NCBI GenBank assembly: GCA_002426755.1
Contig: DINI01000025.1
Span: forward strand, 12,190 to 64,753
Origin: Flavobacteriaceae bacterium UBA5544
GTDB taxonomy: Bacteria > Bacteroidota > Bacteroidia > Flavobacteriales > Flavobacteriaceae
DNA length: 52,564 bases
Direction of reading: 5' to 3'
Shown: piece by piece, positions 27,450 to 34,246 of the stretch
Numbering within the stretch: position 1 is the stretch's first letter
Layout of the letters: each line of letters starts with the position of its first letter
Program-made: the position numbers and the translations under genes
Notes under the pieces: model-generated
Databases searched by the model: none
Told to the model about the DNA's origin: nothing
Seen by the model: the letters and a program-made list of their open reading frames with translations, nothing else

Positions 27450-27966
27450 TCCTCTGTCCAACAAATTGATGGTCTTTATGTTTAAACAATACATTGAAAG
27501 TCGTTAAACTTCCATAGCATCGGGTAATATATTGTTGCAAATCTATTTTTTCCTGTTCTTCCAGATTGCTACTATTGATTTTTTGCTCCATGACGCGCAA
27601 TCGGTCCCGTACCATGGTTATTTTATGAAAAAAAGAATCAATTGGTACTTCACTCGATTTTAAGCTGGTATCGGCAGGTTCTAAAATAAGTTTGCCACCT
27701 TTGAATTTATCCGCGATAGTCACCAATTCAGATATATCACTAAATTTCTTTAATATCTCCACCAGACTGGTTTCAACATCAAATAAGCTGATGGTATCCA
27801 CATCTTTATCAGCGGCTTCAATAACTTCAAATTCACTATCCAAATCAATGGTTTCCAATCCATTGTCAATAAAAGTAACCCAATAATGCCTGGAAGTGAC
27901 GTTGGTGACGACACCTTTTCCAAATTGGTTATGATTAATTCGAGAACCTATACCTAGTAATTTCAT
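27445..27966 (-). CDS. Conserved hypothetical protein with Tudor/KOW-like N-terminus
   Basis: This 173-aa protein begins MKLLGIGSRINHNQFGKGVV, followed by VTSRHYWVTFIDNGLETIDL, a small beta-barrel pattern like the C-terminal domain of PcrA/UvrD or a KOW motif. The remaining ~110 residues are helical and Lys/Glu-rich, ending in a polar tail. This suggests a nucleic-acid or RNA-polymerase associated protein, but there is no established function. It has no signal peptide. The gene stands alone, and its end lies in the interleaved inverted repeat. Confidence 0.8.
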   Translation of the reverse strand: MKLLGIGSRINHNQFGKGVVTNVTSRHYWVTFIDNGLETIDLDSEFEVIEAADKDVDTISLFDVETSLVEILKKFSDISELVTIADKFKGGKLILEPADTSLKSSEVPIDSFFHKITMVRDRLRVMEQKINSSNLEEQEKIDLQQYITRCYGSLTTFNVLFKHKDHQFVGQRS

Positions 27967-28011
27967 TAGTTATTAATTTTATTTGTTTGAATTTTTCAGG
28001 ACATAAAAATA

Positions 28012-28569
28012 TCAAATTTTGAATTGCAAATGTTCCATGTCATGACCCGAAAGTGTTTTTTCGCCCACTTTTTTAAAACCAAGTCTTGTATAGAGTTTTT
28101 TAGCATTTGCATTTTTCTTATCCACTAATAGTCCAAGAGTTTTTCTTTCAATTATACAGAATTCATTGAGGACCTGTTTTAACAATTGTGAGCCAATACC
28201 TTTTCCATGGTGTAGCATACTTACCGATAAGACATCTATATACATTTCTCCTGCTTGTGTTTCATCTTCAATAGTAAAATTTGAATTGTGGTACTGATGA
28301 ATAAAATCCAAGACAGGCTGTCTTAATACCACCAAATCGGCACCATCATAACAATTGATAACACCTACAACTTGATTATTCTCAATCGCCACATAACAAT
28401 TTTGATAAGAATATTGATTGTGCTCCAGTTGAATGAAATACGCTAAAAGTTCAATTGCCTTTTCATCATTTTCTTCTCCAATAAAACGATAGACCAAGGA
28501 TTTCATGGCTAACATAAACAACTTGGCAATGACAATGTTATCCTGGGAAGTTGCTTTTCTGATGTTCAT
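28012..28569 (-). CDS. GNAT-family N-acetyltransferase
   Basis: This 185-aa protein begins MNIRKATSQDNIVIAKLF. Later segments EMYIDVLSVSMLHHGKGIGS (the acetyl-CoA pyrophosphate loop, of HxGxGxG/A type) and LLVDKKNANAKKLYTRLGFK (the C-terminal helix and beta-bulge) are diagnostic of GNAT folds. The acceptor substrate is not predictable. It is preceded by the DUF3037 gene with a 28-bp gap, so it may belong to the same transcript. Confidence 0.88.
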   Translation of the reverse strand: MNIRKATSQDNIVIAKLFMLAMKSLVYRFIGEENDEKAIELLAYFIQLEHNQYSYQNCYVAIENNQVVGVINCYDGADLVVLRQPVLDFIHQYHNSNFTIEDETQAGEMYIDVLSVSMLHHGKGIGSQLLKQVLNEFCIIERKTLGLLVDKKNANAKKLYTRLGFKKVGEKTLSGHDMEHLQFKI

Positions 28570-28597
28570 TTTTTGTATAATAGGAACTGTTTAAAGT

Positions 28598-28981
28598 TTA
28601 CAAGACATACTTTTCAAAAATTTCGTTCAATTCCTTTTGTGGGTCATAACATAGGCCTGGATGCGTTTCAGAACTTTGAATGATGGTGCTTCTGCACGCG
28701 GCTAGCCAGCGAAATCTGTCTGATAGTTCCAACTTCCCAATGGCACCGCCACCAGGATTGCCTTCACATATCAGCTGCCAAGATTTTAAATGATGATCGA
28801 GCGTTTTTATGTCTAAATCATTTGAAAATGCTTCCAGCTTTATAGGATCAATATGATATTTGACCCCTAGAAATTTTTTTCGCTTGGAGAACAAAATGAC
28901 ACCAACATTAAAGAATTCTTCCCTTTCAACTTTGGGAACAACTCTAATAATTGCATATTCAAATGTGACCCTATCTTGCAT
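28598..28981 (-). CDS. DUF3037 domain protein
   Basis: This 127-aa protein begins MQDRVTFEYAIIRVVPKVER, then EEFFNVGVILFSKRKKFLG, with a Gly-rich centre and SDRFRWLAACRSTIIQSS. This is the DUF3037 signature as I recall it. Function is unknown. The gene starts inside the last 11 bp of the HipA-like kinase gene, so the pair is translationally coupled. The constant pairing of this family with a HipA-like kinase in other genomes is my recollection, not something shown here. Confidence 0.82.
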   Translation of the reverse strand: MQDRVTFEYAIIRVVPKVEREEFFNVGVILFSKRKKFLGVKYHIDPIKLEAFSNDLDIKTLDHHLKSWQLICEGNPGGGAIGKLELSDRFRWLAACRSTIIQSSETHPGLCYDPQKELNEIFEKYVL

Positions 28982-29750
28982 CTTCAGCTTCTTTTACCAA
29001 AATATCCAGCATGGATAACTTTGCATTCATATACTCAAGATAAGCCAATCTCATCTCAGTTGGAGACAGAGTATCCGATTCATTGAGTAACCAATCTTCG
29101 GGTATCGTATCTATAATATTTTTAATCTTTTCTTCAGTCAATACAATATGTATGTCATTGGCTGCATCAGATAAACGAGTAGCTTGAGACAAAAGGACAT
29201 GGTCTTTAACCAAAGGAAATGTTTTTGTGAGATGATTTTTCCAGGTGTCCCAATTATGATGAAAATAAAAACTTGCACCATTATCAATAATCCATATATC
29301 GTTGTGCCAAATCAACAGATTAGGATTTTTAGCCGTTCGGTCGATATTGCTCATTATACTATCCAGCAGCACCAATTTTGAAGCCAATATGCTATCCACT
29401 TTAGATACCAAAGGATCAAAAGTGATGGCACCAGACAAAAAATGAACACCAAGATTTAGACCGACACTAAACTTTAACAAATCCTGAATTTCTTCATCGG
29501 GTTCTGTTTGGCTAAAAGAATCGTCAAGATTCATAAATACAATCTCGGGTACATTGAAGCCAACCGCACGTGCCATTTCTGCTCCAATAAAATCTGCTAT
29601 CAAAGCTTTTTTCCCTTGCCCAGCACCTCTAAATTTCAATACATATAAAAAGCCGTCGTCAGCTTTTACGATAGCTGGTAGCGATCCACCTTCCCGCAAG
29701 GGTTTTATATATTGCACAACATCAACGGTGCGTATGTCTATGGTTTTCAT
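28971..29750 (-). CDS. HipA-family kinase-like protein
   Basis: I take the ATG at 29748-29750 (MKTIDIRTVDVVQYIKPL), giving 259 aa. The longer ORF adds 29 unlikely residues upstream. The N-lobe has SLPAIVKADDGFLYVLKFRG, with the ATP-binding Lys in VLKFRG. The catalytic loop is SNIDRTAKNPNLL (Asp and Asn in the HipA arrangement), and the metal-binding Asp is in WIIDNGASFYFHH. It resembles the short HipA_2-type kinases, without a HipB-like antitoxin beside it. Its partner is the overlapping DUF3037 gene. A serine/threonine protein kinase activity is inferred; the target is unknown. Confidence 0.82.
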   Translation of the reverse strand: MKTIDIRTVDVVQYIKPLREGGSLPAIVKADDGFLYVLKFRGAGQGKKALIADFIGAEMARAVGFNVPEIVFMNLDDSFSQTEPDEEIQDLLKFSVGLNLGVHFLSGAITFDPLVSKVDSILASKLVLLDSIMSNIDRTAKNPNLLIWHNDIWIIDNGASFYFHHNWDTWKNHLTKTFPLVKDHVLLSQATRLSDAANDIHIVLTEEKIKNIIDTIPEDWLLNESDTLSPTEMRLAYLEYMNAKLSMLDILVKEAEDAR

Positions 29751-29914
29751 GACAACGAAGATACCAAAAATGTAAATTGCGACCTTAAATAATTTGGTAG
29801 TCATTTTCAACTTCCAGTTAAGACTGTAATAACCCATCGCAATTGCGTCAATATTTAACTTGATTTAACAAAAACAAGCCATCACCCCACCCTATAATTT
29901 CAGTATGAAATCCT

Positions 29915-29922
29915 TACCTTTG
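29915..29922 (+). promoter_or_regulatory. Candidate -7 box TACCTTTG of uvrA
   Basis: Exact TAnnTTTG, 37 bp before the uvrA ATG. A second imperfect AT-rich element lies about 20 bp upstream. Confidence 0.5.
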
Positions 29923-29959
29923 CAATCTTGCTTATCAAAAGAAGAGTTTTTAAAATTTC

Positions 29960-32791
29960 ATGAGTCAATTTGAAGATAGTATCGAGGTTAAAGGCGCAAG
30001 AGTCCATAACCTCAAAAACATAGACGTTTCCATTCCTAGAGAAAAATTAGTGGTCATTACCGGTTTGTCAGGCAGCGGCAAATCTTCCTTGGCTTTTGAT
30101 ACCATTTATGCTGAAGGGCAACGTCGTTATATCGAAACATTTTCTGCCTACGCTCGTCAATTTTTGGGCGGTTTGGAGCGCCCAGATGTGGATAAGATCG
30201 ATGGTCTGTCTCCAGTCATAGCCATTGAACAAAAAACCACTAGCAAATCGCCTCGCTCTACAGTGGGAACAATTACTGAAATTTATGATTTTCTGCGTCT
30301 CTTATATGCACGTGCCAGTGATGCCTACAGCTACAACACAGGCGAAAAGATGGTCAGTTATAATGATGAGCAAATCCAAACGCTCATAAAGGAAAGTTTT
30401 AACGGTAAACGCATTAACATTCTCGCCCCTATCGTTCGTTCAAGAAAAGGACATTATAGAGAGTTGTTTGAACAGATAGCCAAACAAGGATTTGTAAAAG
30501 TGCGAACCGATGGTGAAATCAAAGACCTTGTAAAAGGCATGAAACTAGACCGATACAAAACACATGAAATAGAAATCGTTATCGACCGATTAAAAATTGA
30601 TGATTCAGCCGATAATGATAAACGCCTGATGGAAAGTATCAACACCGCCATGTATCATGGTGAAGATGTGCTGATGGTGCTTGACCAAGACACAGAAGAC
30701 GTTCGCTATTTTAGTCGAAATTTGATGTGCCCTACTTCTGGCATTTCGTATCCAAATCCCGAACCGAATAATTTTTCATTCAATTCGCCAAAAGGTGCCT
30801 GCCCAAAGTGTAACGGCATAGGTAGATTGTATCAGGTAAACGAAAAAAAAATCGTTCCTGATGATAGTTTATCCATAAAAGCTGGTGCTTTAGCGCCTCA
30901 TGGTCCTTATAAAAACAGCTGGATTTTCAAGCAGTTTGAAATAATTGCGCAGCGATACAATTTTGAGCTGACGGATCCATACAAGAAAATTCCAGAAGAT
31001 GCCAAGAAGATGATTCTATATGGTGGCAATGAGAAATTTTCTGTAGAAAGTAAAACATTGGGTGTCACTCGCGATTATAAAATTGATTTTGAAGGTGTCG
31101 CCAACTTCATCGAAAATCAATTCAAAAATTCAGAATCTGCTTCACTGACACGCTGGGCCAAAGAATATATGGACAAAGTGGAATGTGATGAATGTCATGG
31201 TACACGTTTACGCCAGGAATCACTCTATTTTAAAGTGAATGGTCAGAATATTGCGGAGTTGTCCAATAAGGATATTGTCGATTTAGCGGCATGGTTTGAA
31301 GATTTAAAATCACACTTATCTGACAAACAACTTCAGATTTCAGAGGAAATCATAAAGGAAATCCGAACACGTCTTCAATTTTTATTGGATGTTGGCTTGG
31401 ATTACCTGTCACTCAATAGAAATTCGAAATCATTGTCTGGTGGTGAGGCGCAACGTATTCGATTGGCCACTCAAATTGGGTCGCAATTGGTCGGAGTCCT
31501 TTATATTTTGGATGAGCCGAGCATTGGATTGCACCAACGTGATAATGAAAAACTGATCAAATCATTGGTATCTTTAAGAGACATTGGCAATTCTGTGATT
31601 GTTGTAGAACACGATAAAGACATGATAGAAGCTGCCGACTATGTAATTGATATTGGACCGAAAGCTGGAAAATATGGGGGCGAAATCATTAGTATTGGGA
31701 CTCCAAAAGAGCTGTTGACTCATCACACATTGACCGCCGATTATTTGAATGGCACCAAAGAAATTCCGGTTCCAAAAAAACGTCGTGAAGGCAATGGGAA
31801 ATTTATCGATCTAAAAGGTTGTACGGGCAACAATCTAAAAAATGTTTCGGTTAAATTTCCATTAGGAAAAATGATTGGTGTGACCGGAGTTTCAGGAAGT
31901 GGGAAATCGACCTTAATCAATGAAACGCTTTATCCTATTATGAATGCCCATTACTTTAATGGCGTCAAAAAACCGATGCCTTATAAAAGTATTTCAGGTT
32001 TGGAGCATATCGATAAAGTCATTGATATCAACCAATCACCCATTGGAAGAACGCCTCGAAGCAATCCTGCGACTTACACCAAGACTTTTGACGAAATACG
32101 AAGCCTATTTGCCAAAATTCCCGAAGCCATGATTCGTGGTTATAAGCCTGGCCGTTTTAGTTTTAATGTCGCTGGAGGACGCTGCGAAACCTGTCAAGGT
32201 GGTGGTTTAAGAGTGATTGAAATGAACTTCCTCCCAGATGTATATGTAGAATGTGAAACGTGTCAAGGGAAACGTTTCAACAGGGAAACTTTAGAAATTC
32301 GTTATAAAGGAAAATCAATCAGTGATGTTTTGGACATGACCATCAATGAAGCCGTCGACTTTTTTGAGCATATCCCAAAAATCCATAATAAGCTAAAAAC
32401 CATTAAGGACGTGGGCTTGGGATATATCACACTGGGGCAACAAAGCACAACACTTTCTGGTGGTGAGGCACAGCGTATTAAACTTGCAACCGAATTAAGC
32501 AAACGCGACACCGGAAATACCTTTTACATCCTAGATGAACCTACCACCGGTCTTCATTTTGAAGACATCAGAGTCTTGATGAATGTGTTGAACAAACTGG
32601 TGAATAAAGGAAATACCATTCTGATTATCGAGCACAACATGGATGTCATCAAAACAGTGGATTATATTATTGACGTTGGCTATGAAGGAGGTAAAGGTGG
32701 TGGACAAATTATTGCTGAAGGCACCCCAGAAGAAGTGGCCAAACATAAGACAAGCTACACAGCAAAGTTCTTGAAGAAGGAATTAAACTGA
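29960..32791 (+). CDS. uvrA: UvrABC excinuclease subunit A
   Basis: This 943-aa protein is essentially the standard UvrA length. It has two ABC ATPase modules: Walker A GLSGSGKSSLAFDTIYAEGQ near residue 35 and GVSGSGKSTLI near 640; signatures LSGGEAQRIRLA near 490 and TLSGGEAQRIKLA near 830; Walker B LYILDEPSIGLH and FYILDEPTTGLH. Zinc-binding Cys pairs are seen at CPKCNGIG, CDECHGTR, CETCQGGG and CETCQGKRF. The first N-terminal pair reads CPTS, so one Cys is missing, a variation I believe is common in Bacteroidetes. It recognises DNA damage in nucleotide excision repair with UvrB. Confidence 0.98.
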   Translation: MSQFEDSIEVKGARVHNLKNIDVSIPREKLVVITGLSGSGKSSLAFDTIYAEGQRRYIETFSAYARQFLGGLERPDVDKIDGLSPVIAIEQKTTSKSPRSTVGTITEIYDFLRLLYARASDAYSYNTGEKMVSYNDEQIQTLIKESFNGKRINILAPIVRSRKGHYRELFEQIAKQGFVKVRTDGEIKDLVKGMKLDRYKTHEIEIVIDRLKIDDSADNDKRLMESINTAMYHGEDVLMVLDQDTEDVRYFSRNLMCPTSGISYPNPEPNNFSFNSPKGACPKCNGIGRLYQVNEKKIVPDDSLSIKAGALAPHGPYKNSWIFKQFEIIAQRYNFELTDPYKKIPEDAKKMILYGGNEKFSVESKTLGVTRDYKIDFEGVANFIENQFKNSESASLTRWAKEYMDKVECDECHGTRLRQESLYFKVNGQNIAELSNKDIVDLAAWFEDLKSHLSDKQLQISEEIIKEIRTRLQFLLDVGLDYLSLNRNSKSLSGGEAQRIRLATQIGSQLVGVLYILDEPSIGLHQRDNEKLIKSLVSLRDIGNSVIVVEHDKDMIEAADYVIDIGPKAGKYGGEIISIGTPKELLTHHTLTADYLNGTKEIPVPKKRREGNGKFIDLKGCTGNNLKNVSVKFPLGKMIGVTGVSGSGKSTLINETLYPIMNAHYFNGVKKPMPYKSISGLEHIDKVIDINQSPIGRTPRSNPATYTKTFDEIRSLFAKIPEAMIRGYKPGRFSFNVAGGRCETCQGGGLRVIEMNFLPDVYVECETCQGKRFNRETLEIRYKGKSISDVLDMTINEAVDFFEHIPKIHNKLKTIKDVGLGYITLGQQSTTLSGGEAQRIKLATELSKRDTGNTFYILDEPTTGLHFEDIRVLMNVLNKLVNKGNTILIIEHNMDVIKTVDYIIDVGYEGGKGGGQIIAEGTPEEVAKHKTSYTAKFLKKELN

Positions 32792-32911
32792 TGAATTTCA
32801 AACAGTTTATTGCACAATGATTTTTGAATGCGTTAATAATATTCGCATATAAATCATAAATCCTAAACAAATATTGAGTATTTTAGTAAAATAACTCTAA
32901 AACTAATTATT

Positions 32912-33079
32912 ATGAGAAGTCTGCTTTGGCTTGTAGCCGTTATTTGCATTATTATTTGGATTCTTGGATTCTTCGATGTTGTTGCAGGAATGTCAGGGAA
33001 CAGCTTAATCCATATTTTATTGGTTATTGCCGTTATCGTAATTCTATACAATATTATTTCAGGGCGTAAACCACTTTAA
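32912..33079 (+). CDS. Small membrane protein of the lmo0937 type
   Basis: A 55-aa ORF was translated by hand: MRSLLWLVAVICIIIWILGF, FDVVAGMSGNSLIHILL, VIAVIVILYNIISGRKPL. Two hydrophobic helices are joined by a short Gly/Ser/Asn-His loop, the pattern of the lmo0937 family. In other bacteria such proteins accumulate under envelope stress, but no function is established. A clean terminator follows 19 bp after the stop, which supports a real transcript. Confidence 0.85.
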   Translation: MRSLLWLVAVICIIIWILGFFDVVAGMSGNSLIHILLVIAVIVILYNIISGRKPL

Positions 33080-33097
33080 ACAACAATACCATTTTTT

Positions 33098-33128
33098 AAA
33101 AAAGGCAAATCGAGAGATTTGCCTTTTT
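33098..33128 (+). terminator. Intrinsic terminator after the small membrane protein
   Basis: The stem GGCAAATC / GATTTGCC has a GAGA loop flanked by an A-run and a T-run. Confidence 0.92.
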
Positions 33129-33238
33129 CTATTTCTATCTGTCTATTAAATCCTGGTGGGCAAAATCACATATTATCAAAAAAACTACTAATAAAATCTT
33201 TAATTACCACGAATTACCATTATTGTTTTATTTTCTTT

Positions 33239-33246
33239 TAAATTTG
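33239..33246 (+). promoter_or_regulatory. Candidate -7 box TAAATTTG of the LOG-family gene
   Basis: Exact TAnnTTTG, 60 bp before the ATG at 33307. Confidence 0.45.
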
Positions 33247-33306
33247 TCGGTTTGGACATCCAAATGAACATTCATAAAAACAAAACGATTAAACAATATA
33301 CAGTAC

Positions 33307-33996
33307 ATGAGATTAGAAAAACACAGCAAAGCTTGGAATGAAATAAAAACCAATGATTCTTGGGCCATCTTCAAGATCATGGGCGAATTTGTAAATGGTT
33401 ATGAGAAGTTAAGCAAAATAGGACCTTGTGTATCAATATTTGGTTCTGCACGAACAAAACCTGACCATAAATATTACAAGTTGGCAGAAGAAGTAGCCAA
33501 GAAAATAGTAGAACATGGTTATGGCGTCATTACTGGCGGTGGTCCAGGTATTATGGAGGCTGGTAATAAAGGGGCACATATTGCTGGTGGAACTTCTGTA
33601 GGATTAAATATAGAACTACCATTTGAGCAACATGACAATCCATATATTGATTCTGATAAAAGTTTGGATTTCGACTACTTTTTTGTGCGTAAGGTAATGT
33701 TCGTAAAATACTCACAAGGATTCGTGGTGATGCCTGGAGGTTTTGGAACTTTGGATGAATTATTTGAAGCAATTACCTTGATACAAACCAACAAAATAGA
33801 AGAATTTCCAATCATCCTTGTTGGGACTGATTTCTGGTCCGGATTGATGGATTGGGTCAGAGCAACATTGTTAGATAGCTTTAGCAACATCAGCACAAAA
33901 GATTTAGACCTTATTCATCTCGTAGATACACCCGAAGAGGTGATCGATATTTTAGATAGTTTCTACAAAGAATTTGAATTAAGTCCTAATTTCTAA
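33307..33996 (+). CDS. LOG-family protein (TIGR00730), probable nucleotide phosphoribohydrolase
   Basis: This 229-aa Rossmann-fold protein carries the diagnostic motifs GGGPGIMEAGNKGAH near residue 79 and PGGFGTLDELFE near 145. An early SIFGSARTKPDHKYYKLA precedes them. The family cleaves nucleoside 5'-monophosphates (cytokinin ribotides in plants, purine or pyrimidine nucleotides in bacteria) to free base and ribose-5-phosphate. It is the first gene of an apparent operon with the two downstream ORFs. Confidence 0.92.
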   Translation: MRLEKHSKAWNEIKTNDSWAIFKIMGEFVNGYEKLSKIGPCVSIFGSARTKPDHKYYKLAEEVAKKIVEHGYGVITGGGPGIMEAGNKGAHIAGGTSVGLNIELPFEQHDNPYIDSDKSLDFDYFFVRKVMFVKYSQGFVVMPGGFGTLDELFEAITLIQTNKIEEFPIILVGTDFWSGLMDWVRATLLDSFSNISTKDLDLIHLVDTPEEVIDILDSFYKEFELSPNF

Positions 33997-34015
33997 AATA
34001 TAACGGTTGTTATTG

Positions 34016-34246
34016 ATGTCATACAATTTTAACCCACATTCTGTCGTTACAATTGAAAACCCGACAACATTCGTTTCCAATCAAACTTTAAACGTTTATG
34101 GCATTGTTGGCAAGCTAATAAAAACCATAAGCACAAAAAAATCGATATATATCAATGAGGAACTATTCAAGTTAACTACTGAAATGTTTAATATCGTTTT
34201 ACCTCAATTTAATATAAAACCTTTAAAGTTTGTTATAGCACATTGA
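34016..34246 (+). CDS. Small hypothetical protein upstream of the M1-like gene
   Basis: I start at the ATG at 34016 (MSYNFNPHSVVTIENPTTF), giving 76 aa. A TTG three codons earlier is possible. The protein is soluble-looking, with no signal peptide, no recognised motif and no cysteines. It lies 19 bp after the LOG gene, and its TGA overlaps the TTG start of the next gene (TTGA), arguing for translational coupling. Coding status is likely but based on context only. Confidence 0.6.
   Translation: MSYNFNPHSVVTIENPTTFVSNQTLNVYGIVGKLIKTISTKKSIYINEELFKLTTEMFNIVLPQFNIKPLKFVIAH

Noticed and set aside
29751..29837. Hydrophobic N-terminal extension of the HipA-like kinase
   Set aside because: The kinase domain begins at the internal ATG. 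A membrane-like leader is not expected for this family and could be translated intergenic DNA.
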